DNA of 64,000 nt from Sva-07 sp963710625 (GCA_963710625.1 CAVQBG010000003.1:117546-181545), one strand, 5' to 3'; positions 1 through 9,941 are shown, counted from the first letter of the stretch. The notes: generated by a model not told the origin, from the sequence alone. Numbers and translations: made by a program.

Positions 1-310
1 CCCGCTGGCGTCGGAGCATCGCCCGGTCCGCCTGCGAAGCCTCGGTGACATCGACGCCGGCCACCCGCACCGATCCCGACGTCGGCGTGTCCAACGCTCC
101 GATCATGTTCAGCAGCGTCGTCTTGCCACAACCCGACGGTCCGACGATCGCGACGAAGGCAGCCTCGTCCACATGCAGGTTGATGCCGTCGAGGGCGGTG
201 ACGTCGACATCGCCGACCCGGTATCGCTTGGTGAGGTCGTCCAGGTCGATGCGGGTTCCTTCGTGGCCCACCCGTGCATCGATTGCACCACTTGCCACGT
301 CCTGGTTCAT
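1..310 (-). CDS. ABC transporter ATP-binding protein (MacB/LolD type), 3' part outside window
   Basis: The first 103 codons of an ATPase read leftward from an ATG at 310. After a short N-terminal tail the protein shows an aromatic A-loop region (TKRYRVGDVDVTALDGINL), then the Walker A motif GPSGCGKTT at about residues 57-65, followed by LLNMIGALDTPTSGSVRVAG. This is the layout of the LolD/MacB/FtsE group, which energise permeases that export lipids or peptides or act in lipoprotein release. The signature motif, Walker B and H-loop lie beyond the window edge, so the partner and substrate cannot be stated. The next gene in this direction would be expected to be the FtsX-like permease. Confidence 0.9.
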   Translation of the reverse strand, partial: MNQDVASGAIDARVGHEGTRIDLDDLTKRYRVGDVDVTALDGINLHVDEAAFVAIVGPSGCGKTTLLNMIGALDTPTSGSVRVAGVDVTEASQADRAMLRRQR

Positions 311-513
311 GCTTCCACGGTCAGTTGACTTCACGTCCGGGACAAGAGCACAAGGTCCGCGGCATGCCCGATCAGGAACCTGTGCACGCACGCCCGGCTC
401 AGGAATCCCTCCGGCGGCTCGAAGACCAGGCCCTCGGGGTCGACCGGTGGTGCTGACCGTGAGCATGTTCATGGTCTTGTCGAGTGTGTTCATGTCCGAC
501 CGTTGGCGGAGCG

Positions 514-1206
514 ATGAGCTCGTCTAGGCCGCTACAACGATTCGATCATCACCCCGTGCTGCTGGTCGGACTGGCGGCGCTCGTCGGCGCGATCCCCCTG
601 CGTCGGCTCGCTGTGGTGTCGGCGGCGGCGACGGCGACGATCGGCACCGTGCTGCTGCTGTGGAGCCTTCGCAGCGAGGTGCTGTCGGAGAGCAACGGCC
701 TCGAACCGATGATTCTCGGGCTGCAGCCCTTCGCCACCTCCACCACGTCGATCGACGTGGTTCGGATCAGCGTGTGGGCGTCGCTGGTCGCACTCGCGCT
801 GGCCGCGGTCTCGATCGGCGCGTGTCGACGGCGTGTCGCGCCGATCGCGCTCGCGACTCTCCTCACCTCGTCGGCGTGGGTTGGTCGCGTGCGGCGACGA
901 TCGTCGATCGCACGTGGGACGACTCGGGTGACCTCGAGCGCGGTCGAGGAGATCAGGGATCTCGTCGACGGCGTCGATGTCGATTTCGCGCTTCCCGCCG
1001 CCAGCAACTCGACCGACCGGATGATGCCGTACCAGTTCCACCTCCCCTACACGGAGTTCACCGTGGTTGACGACGCTCTCGTCGGCACCTCGCCGATCGT
1101 GTTCGCCCGCGTCGGCACTCGAGGCGACGAACCCGAACTCAGCGATGCGGGAGCGACGCTGGTCTGGCGCGATCCCCGGGGCCGCCACGCCCTCTGGGAA
1201 CGGTGA
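514..1206 (+). CDS. Hypothetical multi-pass membrane protein
   Basis: A 230-residue protein starting at ATG 514, with GGCGGAG just upstream; the frame is open from a GTG at 484. Four hydrophobic stretches can be read (about residues 15-30, 34-52, 82-105 and 110-126). A polar C-terminal domain with no obvious motif follows (EEIRDLVDGVDVDF, then TEFTVVDDALVGTSPIVFARV). The tail reads like an extracytoplasmic sensing or secretion-helper domain, but I recognise no family. It ends one base before the convergent holin-family gene. It could also be a shortened derivative of a larger membrane protein. Confidence 0.55.
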   Translation: MSSSRPLQRFDHHPVLLVGLAALVGAIPLRRLAVVSAAATATIGTVLLLWSLRSEVLSESNGLEPMILGLQPFATSTTSIDVVRISVWASLVALALAAVSIGACRRRVAPIALATLLTSSAWVGRVRRRSSIARGTTRVTSSAVEEIRDLVDGVDVDFALPAASNSTDRMMPYQFHLPYTEFTVVDDALVGTSPIVFARVGTRGDEPELSDAGATLVWRDPRGRHALWER

Positions 1207-1590
1207 TCACTTGTTGTTGTCGCGGGCTTCCTTGAGCAGGAAGACCGGCAGGAGCCACGCCGCGATCATCGTGAAGAACCAGACGATGACGGTGGCGAAG
1301 ATCCATGTGCTCACACCGTCGATCGAGAGGCCGTCGGTCACCAGTGCGGTGACCACGAGCGACAGGAACGTCGTGACGAGTGCGCTGCTGCCCTGCAACG
1401 CCGGAGCGTTCTGCACGGCCATCTTCGTGATCAGCGGCTGCAGCACGGCGGTGAGGACCGTGAAGACCACCACGGCGATCACGAATCCCGAGGCGCTCAG
1501 GCTCATGTCGGCGAGGATCAGTGACGCGACCCAGAGCCCGAGTGCATTTCCGAGCAGTGAGATGACGATTCGAAGGAGAAGGCGGATCAT
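1207..1590 (-). CDS. Phage holin family protein (4-TMS, PF04020 type)
   Basis: A 127-residue, very hydrophobic protein with four predicted transmembrane segments (about 2-26, 29-52, 66-88 and 95-118) and a short charged tail (LLKEARDNNK). The start MIRLLLRIVISLLGNALGLW and the spacing fit the mycobacterial-type 4-TMS phage holin family PF04020. These are ordinary chromosomal membrane proteins in many actinobacteria despite the name. No lysis genes are nearby, so a phage role is unlikely. Function unknown. Confidence 0.8.
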   Translation of the reverse strand: MIRLLLRIVISLLGNALGLWVASLILADMSLSASGFVIAVVVFTVLTAVLQPLITKMAVQNAPALQGSSALVTTFLSLVVTALVTDGLSIDGVSTWIFATVIVWFFTMIAAWLLPVFLLKEARDNNK

Positions 1591-1714
1591 GAGGTCCTCA
1601 CAGGGGTAGTCGGATGGCGACGCACATCATGGCGCATCGGCCGCGGCGCGACGATCATTTCCGTTCGGTGCCGTCCCCCGGCGGCCGAGGCTGGCACGAC
1701 TAGTGTCGGCCCCG

Positions 1715-2197
1715 ATGGAACGCCTCTGCGAACGGCCTGGATGTTCCGATCCCGCATCGGTCGCGTACGGAATGCGGGCCGAGGACCTGGTGTTCTGGCT
1801 CGATGGGTATCCCGAGAGCGTCGACGGCGACGTCGGGGTGCTGTGTCGTCGGCACGCCGACTCGATGGTCGTACCGCGTGGCTGGACGCTCGACGATCTC
1901 CGCGACCCCGACCTCCATCTCTTTCGACCGCCAGCGCCGATCCCGTCCACCCGCGTCCGACGCGGTCGCCTGCCGCGCCCGACCGTCGTCGGTGAACAGC
2001 TCGAACTCGACGACACGGCCGAGTTCTCGATGCCGTTCGTCGGTGCCCCGACACGATCGGTCGAGGACGATCACGTCGGGGAGTCGGGGCCGTGGACGCC
2101 GGAGTTCGACGAGGCGGACGACCTGAACGGGTTGTTGAGTGCACGGAGCCCGCTGTTGTCACGTGCGTTCCGGACTGCCGACCGTCCTGACGGATGA
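1715..2197 (+). CDS. DUF3499 family protein
   Basis: A 160-residue protein. The N-terminus has a Cys/His pattern, C-x3-PGC then LCRRHAD about 45 residues later, followed by PRGWTLDDL. This matches actinobacterial DUF3499, where the cysteines and histidine probably bind a metal. The C-terminal half is acidic and low in complexity. I chose ATG 1715; a GTG at 1703 in the same frame would add four residues. It is followed 17 bases later by an SRPBCC gene on the same strand. Function unknown. Confidence 0.75.
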   Translation: MERLCERPGCSDPASVAYGMRAEDLVFWLDGYPESVDGDVGVLCRRHADSMVVPRGWTLDDLRDPDLHLFRPPAPIPSTRVRRGRLPRPTVVGEQLELDDTAEFSMPFVGAPTRSVEDDHVGESGPWTPEFDEADDLNGLLSARSPLLSRAFRTADRPDG

Positions 2198-2214
2198 TCG
2201 AGCCGCGCTGAACC

Positions 2215-2676
2215 ATGGAGATCGAACGATCGATCGTGCTCGAGGCCCCCGCGGATGCCGTCTTCGCGTTGGTCGACGACCTGGACCGGTACCCCCAGTG
2301 GATGCAACTCGTCCACGATGTCGCTGCCGCCGCTCCGACCGCCGACGACCAGCCGGCCTGGGAAGTCGAGCTGCGGGCCCAGGTCGGCCCGTTCGCCCGT
2401 TCGAAGCGACTCCGCATGGTCCGAACCGTGCACGAACCGACATCGGCCGTCGTGTTCGAGCGCAACGAGGTCGACGGGCGCCGGCACTCGCCGTGGGTGC
2501 TCCGGTGCGCCATCGTGCCCGACGCCGGTGATGGCGTGCGGTTGACGATGACCCTCGTCTACGGCGGCAACCTCTGGACCGGGGCGGTGCTGCAGCGGGT
2601 GCTCGACGATCACGTCGAGCGAGGTGCCGTCGAGCTCTCCGAGCTGCTCGTCGGCCGCAGTCGACCCGTCGAGTGA
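2215..2676 (+). CDS. SRPBCC (START-like) family protein
   Basis: A 153-residue protein that opens with the typical SRPBCC N-terminus (IVLEAPADAVFALVDDLDRYPQWM) and ends with a long amphipathic helix (VLQRVLDDHVERGAVELSELL). Families with this fold bind hydrophobic ligands in a deep cavity (polyketide cyclases, CoA-linked chain proteins, PR-10). The ligand cannot be predicted from sequence. It is co-directional with the DUF3499 gene and probably co-transcribed with it. Confidence 0.8.
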   Translation: MEIERSIVLEAPADAVFALVDDLDRYPQWMQLVHDVAAAAPTADDQPAWEVELRAQVGPFARSKRLRMVRTVHEPTSAVVFERNEVDGRRHSPWVLRCAIVPDAGDGVRLTMTLVYGGNLWTGAVLQRVLDDHVERGAVELSELLVGRSRPVE

Positions 2677-2815
2677 CGCACGCCGACCGAGGTGATCGGT
2701 CGGGAGCCGCTGGATTCGTTCAAGTTCACGACCGCGCGAGCCGACAAGGAGGTGTCGACGTCGACGTGTTTTCGGCGTCGTCCACCGTCGGGCAGCTGCC
2801 CGTTCGGGAACCGAC

Positions 2816-4234
2816 ATGTCCAGTAACCTCCGGCACCGTATGCACCTCCGAGCGGCGATGACGCCAGCCACACCGGGCCGGGCCGCGCCGTCGCGCCGGT
2901 CGCTCGCCCGTGTCGTGCGTGTCGTCACCGCCTGCCTGGCCGTGCTGCTCGCACTCGGCGTCGTGCCGACGGGTCTCGACGCACCGGCGACGGCCCAGAT
3001 GTCCGACGATGCTGCACAGCAGGCTGCTCGCGAGATCCAGGCGGCGCGCGATCGGGCCAATGCAGCGGCGCAGGCGTTCCTGCAAGCCCAGTCCGACCTC
3101 GAAGTGTTGCAGGACCAGGCCGCCGCGCTGGAGAACGAGGCGGTTCGACTCCAGGACCGGGTCGACCGGCTCCGCCGCGACGTCGAGGCGGTGGCGATCG
3201 CTCGCTTCGCGACGAGCGGATCCAAGGGGATCCCCTTGCTCACGGGACTCCAGGCTCCGAAGGACCAGGTGCAGGCCGACGTGTTCTCCAACGTCGTCAC
3301 CGACGCCGGATCCAGCACGTTGGACGAATTCGACCTCGCCCAGAAGGAATTGACGGCGAAACAAGGTGAGCTGGAGGACCGCCGCACCCAGGTCGAGGAT
3401 CAGAAGGCGGTCTTCGTCGAGCTCCAGGACCAGGCGAACGCCGAGGTGAAGCGTCTGCGCGAGATCGAGGAGCAGCGCCTGACCGACGAGGCAGTGTTGC
3501 GGGCGTTGGCCGCCCAGCAGGCGGCTGCGTTGTCCAAGCTCGAAGAGGCCCAGCTCCGCAACGCCGAGGCCGCAGCCAAGGCTCAACCGAATCCCGGCGT
3601 GCTCGCGGCCCAGGCGGCGGCGGCTGCCGAGGCAGCCGCCGAGGCAGCCGCGGATCCCGACGGGGATCCCGACGCCATGGGCACCGGTGCGAGCGCAGGG
3701 TCCGACGTGTCGGCGGGAGCCTACGGCTCACCGGTGCCGACGCTCGCTCCGAACACCGGCGCCTCCGGCGGCACCAGCGGTGGGCGAACGGGCACCGGCG
3801 GTGCCGGCAGCGCGCCGATCGGTGTCCTCAACGGCGAGGTGTACGTCGACGCCATCGTGTGTCCGATGCCCGGGTCTGCGTATGGGGACAGCTGGGGCGC
3901 GCCCCGATCGGGCGGCCGGCGCCACGAGGGGGTCGACATGCTGGCTCCGATGGGAACGCCGATCTATGCCGTGGTCAGCGGCGCAGTGACGTTCCGCCAG
4001 AACCGCCTCGGTGGCAACGCCGTGTCGTTGGCGGGCGACAACGGCAACCGCTACTACTACGCCCACCTCTCGCGGTACGAAGGCGTCAGTCGCCGTGTCA
4101 ACCAGGGCGATGTGATCGGTTACAACGGCGACACCGGCAACGCGACCGGGGTTCCGCACCTCCATTTCGAGGTGCATCCGGGGGGCGGTCTGGCCGTCAA
4201 CCCCACACCGTCGGTCCGAGCTGCCGGCTGCTGA
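2816..4234 (+). CDS. Secreted M23 (LytM-type) peptidoglycan endopeptidase with long coiled coil
   Basis: A 472-residue exported protein. Residues about 25-60 form a signal peptide (arginines, then VVTACLAVLLALGVV and DAPATAQ). A coiled coil rich in Ala, Gln and Glu follows (about 62-270), then an Ala-rich and Gly/Ser/Thr-rich linker, and a C-terminal M23 domain from about residue 349. The zinc ligands are visible: H370 and D374 in HEGVD, and the HLHFEVH motif with H448 and H450. The architecture (signal, coiled coil, LytM) is that of EnvC- or RipA-associated cell-separation hydrolases, whose coiled coil is usually controlled by FtsEX. Because H and D are intact, this copy should be catalytically active. 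Starts at 2840 and 2858 are alternatives. Confidence 0.9.
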   Translation: MSSNLRHRMHLRAAMTPATPGRAAPSRRSLARVVRVVTACLAVLLALGVVPTGLDAPATAQMSDDAAQQAAREIQAARDRANAAAQAFLQAQSDLEVLQDQAAALENEAVRLQDRVDRLRRDVEAVAIARFATSGSKGIPLLTGLQAPKDQVQADVFSNVVTDAGSSTLDEFDLAQKELTAKQGELEDRRTQVEDQKAVFVELQDQANAEVKRLREIEEQRLTDEAVLRALAAQQAAALSKLEEAQLRNAEAAAKAQPNPGVLAAQAAAAAEAAAEAAADPDGDPDAMGTGASAGSDVSAGAYGSPVPTLAPNTGASGGTSGGRTGTGGAGSAPIGVLNGEVYVDAIVCPMPGSAYGDSWGAPRSGGRRHEGVDMLAPMGTPIYAVVSGAVTFRQNRLGGNAVSLAGDNGNRYYYAHLSRYEGVSRRVNQGDVIGYNGDTGNATGVPHLHFEVHPGGGLAVNPTPSVRAAGC

Positions 4235-4295
4235 CGCCGGGTCGACGTCGGTCGAGTGCGGATCGGTGGGTGCGGATCTGCGAATCTCGTCACCG

Positions 4296-5243
4296 ATGGA
4301 GACCTCCGCGGTGGGCACCGAACTCTCGACGATGCTGTCGCAGCTGCTCGGCGATGCCGAGATCCACGGGCTGCATCGGCTGTCGGGAGGGGCCTCGCGC
4401 GAGACGTGGCGATTCGAGGCCGACGGTCGCCCCCTGATCCTGCAGCGTCAGCGCGCCGGCGACGAGCGCGACATGCTCGTCGAGGCCGGTGTCGTCCGCG
4501 CCGCCGCACACGGTGGCGCGCCCGTCCCCGAGCTGATCGAGGCTCGCCGTCGCGACGACGGGATGGCGTTCATGGTGCTCGAGGCGATCGACGGCGAGAC
4601 GATCGCCCGCAAGATCCTGCGCGACGTGGAGTTCGCCACGGCGCGCGTTCGTCTCGTCGGCGATCTCGGTACGGCCCTCGCCCGGATCCACGGGATCGAC
4701 GCCGGGACGATCCACGGGCTGCACCGGACCGATCAGATCGAGTACTACACCGGCGTGCTCGACCAGTTGAGCCAGCCGCACCCGGTGCTCGAACTGGTGC
4801 GCAACTGGTTGCTCGACACCCGACCCGAATCCCGGGGCACCAGCCTCGTCCACGGCGACTTCCGGCTCGGCAACATGATCGTCGGCCCCGACGGGCTGCG
4901 CGCCGTGATCGACTGGGAGTTGGCCCACCTGGGCGACCCGATGGAGGATCTCGGCTGGCTCTGCGTGAAGGCCTGGCGTTTCGGTGGTGAGCCGCCGGTC
5001 GCGGGGCTCGGCGAGTACGACGAGCTCTTCGCCGCGTACGAGGCCGCAGGCGGTGGTGCGGTCGACCCTGTCGTCGTGCACTGGTGGGAGGTCCTCGGGA
5101 CGTGGAAGTGGGCGATCATGTGCATCGTGCAGGCGAGTGTTCACCTCACCGGGGCGGCACGCAGCCACGAACTGGCTGCGATCGGCCGGCGGGTCTGCGA
5201 GAACGAGCACGACCTGCTGCTGGCATTGGAAGGGCGGTGGTGA
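4296..5243 (+). CDS. Phosphotransferase family protein (APH/ACAD10-like)
   Basis: A 315-residue aminoglycoside-phosphotransferase-fold protein. Visible motifs are the N-lobe start LHRLSGGASRETWRFEADG, the Brenner-type catalytic loop LVHGDFRLGNMIV and the metal motif VIDWELAHLGDPMEDLGWL. This variant is the stand-alone actinobacterial relative of the ACAD10/11 kinase domain, which phosphorylates 4-hydroxyacyl-CoA; the true substrate here is not known. ATG 4296 is preferred over a GTG at 4266. Its stop is separated by one base from the DUF6285 start, and this pair is a recurring operon in actinobacterial acyl-CoA metabolism. Confidence 0.85.
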   Translation: METSAVGTELSTMLSQLLGDAEIHGLHRLSGGASRETWRFEADGRPLILQRQRAGDERDMLVEAGVVRAAAHGGAPVPELIEARRRDDGMAFMVLEAIDGETIARKILRDVEFATARVRLVGDLGTALARIHGIDAGTIHGLHRTDQIEYYTGVLDQLSQPHPVLELVRNWLLDTRPESRGTSLVHGDFRLGNMIVGPDGLRAVIDWELAHLGDPMEDLGWLCVKAWRFGGEPPVAGLGEYDELFAAYEAAGGGAVDPVVVHWWEVLGTWKWAIMCIVQASVHLTGAARSHELAAIGRRVCENEHDLLLALEGRW

Positions 5244-5244
5244 G

Positions 5245-5583
5245 ATGACCGCTCCCCACGATGCACCCACGGCGATCGAGCTGCTCGAGTCGGTTCGGGA
5301 GTGGCTCGACCGCGAGGTGATCCCGGCGACCGATGGCCGGCTGCGGTTCCACGCTCGCGTGGCCTCCAACGTGCTCGGCATGGTCGAGCGCGAGATCGAG
5401 CTGGGCCCGGCACAGGAGGCGGCGCACCGCGACCGCCTGGCGCAGCTCGGGGTCGCCGACGACGCAGAGCTGGCCGCGGCGATCCGCAGCCGGGCCTTCG
5501 ACGATCGAGCCGGGGAGCTGCGGGAACTCCTCGCCGAAGCGGTGCGGGACAAGCTCGCCGTCGCCAATCCCCGCTACCGGTGA
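5245..5583 (+). CDS. DUF6285 domain-containing protein
   Basis: A 112-residue, mostly helical protein (LLESVREWLDREVIPA, then VASNVLGMVEREIELGP). It matches the small DUF6285 family that accompanies APH-type phosphotransferases and acyl-CoA dehydrogenases. It starts one base after the upstream stop codon, so translational coupling is likely. The role is unknown; a partner or regulatory subunit of the kinase is an inference from the constant pairing. Its stop codon lies inside the left arm of a perfect palindrome. Confidence 0.75.
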   Translation: MTAPHDAPTAIELLESVREWLDREVIPATDGRLRFHARVASNVLGMVEREIELGPAQEAAHRDRLAQLGVADDAELAAAIRSRAFDDRAGELRELLAEAVRDKLAVANPRYR

Positions 5584-5620
5584 GTGTTACGCCAGGGGTC
5601 AGACCCCTGGCGTAACACTC
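5582..5620 (+). repeat. Intergenic palindrome 1 (GGGGTCAGACCCC core), likely terminator
   Basis: A perfect inverted repeat with 19-bp arms and a single central A. The left arm begins GAGTGTTACGCC and the core is GGGGTCAGACCCC. The left arm overlaps the TGA of the DUF6285 gene. The rlmN gene converges from the other side and ends at 5631, so the hairpin can serve both strands. There is no run of T. It is the best-formed member of a five-copy family in this window. Confidence 0.85.
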
Positions 5621-5630
5621 CGGCCGATGT

Positions 5631-6670
<1,040 letters not shown>

Positions 6671-6674
<4 letters not shown>

Positions 6675-8527
6675 ACTGCGCCGATCCCAGTCAGCCCGCT
6701 CGCGAGCGCGACGTAGTCGTCGATCCGGGCCCGGACAACGTCGAGGCTTGCGGTCCAGAACGCCTCGTCGGTGACGTCGAGGTCGAATGCGGCGCCGAGT
6801 TCCTCGGCGGTGTCCATGCCCGCTCGGGAGAGCAGGCCGTCGTAGCCGGCTCGGAAGTGTTCCGGGTCGTCCCGGTAGCGGGCGTACAGGCCGAGCCCGA
6901 ACAGCAGCCCGTAGGTGTACGGCCAGTTGTAGAAGTTCGAGCCGTAGTAGTGCGGTTTGAGCAGCCACATGTAGGGGTGTGCGGTGCCTTGGTCGAGACC
7001 GTCGCCGTAGGCGGCGGCCTGTGCCTCGGTCATCATCACGCAGAGTTCGGCAGCGCTCAGCGTGCCTCGCTGACGACGGGCGAACACCTCGCTCTCGAAC
7101 AGGAAGCGCGAGCGGATGTCGGTGATCACCTGGTTGGTACCAACGAGGTCGACGTCGAGCTGGGCGAGCCGTTCGATCCCGGACATGCGAGCCAGACCCG
7201 CTTCGACGACGAGTGTCTCGCAGAAGATGCTCGCGGTTTCGGCGAGCGCCATCGGGAGTTGGCGCTGCAACGCCGTGCGGTCGACGAGGGTGGTGTTGTG
7301 GTAGGCGTGGCCGAGTTCGTGGGCGGTCGTCTGCATGGAGTCGGCGGAGCCGGACCAGTTGAGGAGCACCAGCGACCGACCGTCGACGAACGGGGCGCAG
7401 AACGCTCCGCCCCTCTTGCCGGGACGTGGCGCCGCGTCGATCCAGCGGCCCTGGAGCGCACGGTCGACGAGACCCCCGAGCTGGTCGCTGTAGCCAGCGA
7501 AGGCGGAGCGGACCACGTCGATGCCGTCGTCCCACGACACCTCGTCACCGGCGAAGGGCAGTGGTGCCACGAGGTCCCACCACGGGAGTCCAGCGCCGGT
7601 TTCGTGGCCGTGGAGCGTCGCCTTGGTGTGCATCCAGCGGCGCAGATCAGGCAGCGTCGCGGTGACCGCCGACTGCATCGCGTCGAACGTCGGTCGGCTC
7701 ACGCTGTTGGCGAACAGCGACGCATCGAGCGGCGACGGCCAGCGGCGACGGCGATTCAGCACGTTCGCCTCGCCCTTGATGGCGTTCATGGCCGCGGCGA
7801 CCGACACCTCGATCGTCGGCCAGGCGCGCATCTCGGCGTCGTACGCAGCGCGCCGCACGTCCGGGTCGCCGTCGGTGGCCAGTCCCCGCACCGCGGGCAT
7901 CGGGAGTTGCGAGTCGCCGTCGGGTAGCTCGACCACCGCTGTCAACTGCGATGTGACGTCGTTGTGGAGGCGGCCCCATGCGCTCGATCCGGTCACCGAC
8001 AGCTCAGCGGCGAGGTGCTCCTCGGCCTCGGTCATCTGGTGGGTGGCCCTCGAGGCCAGTCGCAGCAGCGGCCCGCGGTGTTCGGCCACCTCCGTGCTGA
8101 GCGCGGCGAGTGCGTCGACGCCGAGCGCGGCAACCCAGTCGGCGAGACGAGCGGTGAGCGGCCGGATGGTCGCGTCGATGCGGCGGGTCTCCCCGAGCGC
8201 GGATTGCGCGGCGTCGTCCCGCGAGTCGGTGGCGACCGTGGTGTATGCATAGATCCGCAGGACGGCGAGCGCCTCGCTCACCCGGTTGAGTTCGGCGATC
8301 GCCCGGTCGGCGGCGTCGCCGTCGGCGTCGACCGGCGGGCCGGGAGCGACGGCGCGTATCCCGAGTTCGTCGAAGAGAGCGACGAGCCGATCGGCGTCGG
8401 CCCCGATGCGCTCCATCGCGTCACCGAACGACCGTGAGTCGACCGAGGCGTGGACGTCGGCGACGCTCCAGCGAGGGAGACCGTCGGTGTCACCAGCGTC
8501 GTCGACACGGTCGGCGATCGTCGTCAT
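6671..8527 (-). CDS. M3 family oligoendopeptidase (PepF type)
   Basis: A 618-residue zinc metallopeptidase. The HExxH motif is AHELGHAYHN, and the downstream glutamate helix reads LAETASIFCETLVVE. The C-terminal region PHYYGSNFYNWPYTYGLLFGLGLYARY is the substrate-binding signature of oligoendopeptidase F. These enzymes cut short peptides in the cytoplasm; no signal peptide is present. The ATG overlaps the mshD stop codon and its own stop overlaps the rlmN start, so three genes form one tightly coupled operon. Confidence 0.93.
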
Positions 8528-9501
8528 CGGACCGCTCCGTTCCGTTCCGTGAGCTGATCGGCGCGCGGTGTGGCGACATCGTCGGGCGCCGGAGCGACCT
8601 CGGTCAGGAAGGCCGCGTTGGTGGAGTGCACGTGGAAGCCGAGCTTCTCGTACAGACGAACCGCCGGGAGGTTGTCGGCGTCGACGTAGAGCATGGCGGT
8701 GCCGATGTCGCGGCCTGCGAGATGATCGAGACCGGCGAGCGTGAGCTCCCGACCGAGCCCGCGCCCGTGGAAGTCCGGATCGACGGCGATGACGTAGATC
8801 TCCCCGAGCCGGTCGTCGGTCGGCGCCGCCGACTCGTGCACCTTGGTCCAGCAGAAGCCGGCCATCCGTCCGTCGAGATCGAGGATCCTGAATCCAGCCG
8901 GATCGAACCAGTCCTCCTGCTGGCGCTGGCAGAACGTGTCGATCGTCCAGCCGCCCTGCTCACCGTGCTCGGCGAACGCCCGGTTGTTGACGAGCAGCCA
9001 GGCCTCGTCGTCGGCGCCGGGGACGAAGGCTCGCGTCGTGATGTGAACCTCGAGCCCGGTGGGCAGCGACCGCCGCATCTGGTGGAGACGCCGGCCTGGC
9101 ACCATGCCGGCGTCGGCGGCGAGCGTCCGGTGCGCCGACGTCGGTTCGAACACCCACCAGTTGACGCGGCCTCCGCCGTCGGAGGCCACGACGTCGATCG
9201 CCGCGTCGATCAGCTCGGGGCCGATCGTGGCCATCTCGTATCGGTGGTGCGGATGGATCACGAGCTCGAACGCATAGGCGTCGTTGCCTCGCGAAATCTG
9301 TGCGTAGGCGACCGGATGGTGGTGTCCGGGTTCGGAGGCCAGGAACCCCGTGAACCCGTCGAGGCCACCGTTGACGAGGTCGAGGTAGAGGTGGTCGGAC
9401 AGCGGGCGCCGTCCGTCCGCGCGAGCGGCTGCATCGAGGAGTTCGGTGACGTTGGCGATGTCGTCGGGGCCCATCTGGCGCTTGATCTCGAGACATCGCA
9501 T
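8524..9501 (-). CDS. mshD: Mycothiol synthase
   Basis: A 325-residue tandem-GNAT protein that acetylates Cys-GlcN-Ins in the last step of mycothiol synthesis. The N-terminal GNAT half is degenerate. The C-terminal half carries the MshD signature TRAFVPGADDEAWLLVNNRAFAEHGEQGGW followed by WFDPAGFRILDLDG, and the acetyl-CoA loop VDPDFHGRGLGRELT. Mycothiol is an actinobacterial thiol, so this gene is one of the strongest lineage markers in the window. It is the first gene of the operon with pepF and rlmN. Confidence 0.93.
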   Translation of the reverse strand: MRCLEIKRQMGPDDIANVTELLDAAARADGRRPLSDHLYLDLVNGGLDGFTGFLASEPGHHHPVAYAQISRGNDAYAFELVIHPHHRYEMATIGPELIDAAIDVVASDGGGRVNWWVFEPTSAHRTLAADAGMVPGRRLHQMRRSLPTGLEVHITTRAFVPGADDEAWLLVNNRAFAEHGEQGGWTIDTFCQRQQEDWFDPAGFRILDLDGRMAGFCWTKVHESAAPTDDRLGEIYVIAVDPDFHGRGLGRELTLAGLDHLAGRDIGTAMLYVDADNLPAVRLYEKLGFHVHSTNAAFLTEVAPAPDDVATPRADQLTERNGAVR

Positions 9502-9525
9502 GGGTCGAGAGTACCGGTGGAGTCA

Positions 9526-9553
9526 TTGCCCCCGGAGCACGCGGGTGTATAGT
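9526..9553 (+). promoter_or_regulatory. Sigma-70 type promoter for a candidate small RNA
   Basis: TTGCCC (9526-9531) and TATAGT (9548-9553) are separated by 16 bp. This is a good match to housekeeping actinobacterial promoters and one of the clearest in the window. It points rightward, away from mshD, and no protein frame begins downstream within 380 bases on this strand. Transcription should start near 9559-9561. Confidence 0.6.
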
Positions 9554-9559
9554 TTCAAT

Positions 9560-9659
9560 CAACCAGGTTCCCGCCACCTGGTTTGCTGCGACGGTTGGGA
9601 TCCGCCTCCCGACCTCGCACTGTGCGACGGCCCCTTTCGAGGGGCCGTCGCCGCGTTTT
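9560..9659 (+). ncRNA. Candidate small RNA with two C-rich hairpin loops and intrinsic terminator
   Basis: About 100 nt can be read as a discrete transcript. Stem-loop 1 is 9561-9583, an 8-bp perfect stem closing the loop TCCCGCC. Stem-loop 2 is 9593-9614, an 8-bp stem with one G-U pair closing the loop TCCGCC. An 11-bp GC hairpin and TTTT end at 9659. Two hairpins with C-rich loops followed by a terminator is the plan of actinobacterial 6C RNAs and of anti-Shine-Dalgarno sRNAs, which bind GGAGG-like sites. I do not claim family membership, since the loops here hold fewer consecutive C than the 6C consensus. It lies between mshD (divergent) and a small minus-strand gene. Confidence 0.6.
9624..9659 (+). 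terminator. Intrinsic terminator
   Basis: An 11-bp perfect stem (GCGACGGCCCC at 9624-9634 pairing with 9641-9651) with loop TTTCGA, followed after four bases by TTTT (9656-9659). It ends the candidate sRNA. On the opposite strand the hairpin could also stop the small gene 9686-9889, although no T run follows there. Confidence 0.75.
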
Positions 9660-9685
9660 CGGGTCGTGAGCTGGGAGATTCTGGG

Positions 9686-9889
9686 CTACTCGGCGACGCG
9701 CAGGGCGCGAACGAGGCTGCGTTCGGCGTTGCGCAGCTGCCGTTCGGCTTCGTGGATCGCTGTGACCAGGTCGTCACGCTCCGTGCCGATCCACGGTTCG
9801 GCGAGCCCTCCCACCCGGCTGCGGTACTGCGCGACGTTGTCGGCGATGGCCGCCAGCTCCGCGGCGGTCGACTCGACGGATCCCGGCAT
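9686..9889 (-). CDS. Small hypothetical helical protein (67 aa)
   Basis: A 67-residue frame (start MPGSVESTAAELAAIADNVA, end ERSLVRALRVAE) with strong amphipathic helix character and actinobacterial codon use. The same frame is open further upstream into hisC, but the ATG at 9889 leaves a plausible divergent promoter gap of 52 bases to hisC. No family recognised. Confidence 0.5.
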   Translation of the reverse strand: MPGSVESTAAELAAIADNVAQYRSRVGGLAEPWIGTERDDLVTAIHEAERQLRNAERSLVRALRVAE

Positions 9890-9941
9890 GGCGCAAAACC
9901 CTACCGGGAGGCTGCCGACGGCTCCCTCTACACTGCCCACG

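Noticed and set aside
274..456. 60-aa frame between the ABC ATPase and the membrane protein
   Set aside because: Overlaps the ATPase start, no ribosome-binding site and no recognisable domain.
1207..1590. Prophage lysis cassette
   Set aside because: Only the holin-family gene is present; this family is chromosomal in many actinobacteria and no phage genes are near.
9560..9659. 4.5S/SRP RNA, tmRNA or RNase P RNA
   Set aside because: None of the conserved sequence blocks of these RNAs is present; the structure is three simple hairpins.
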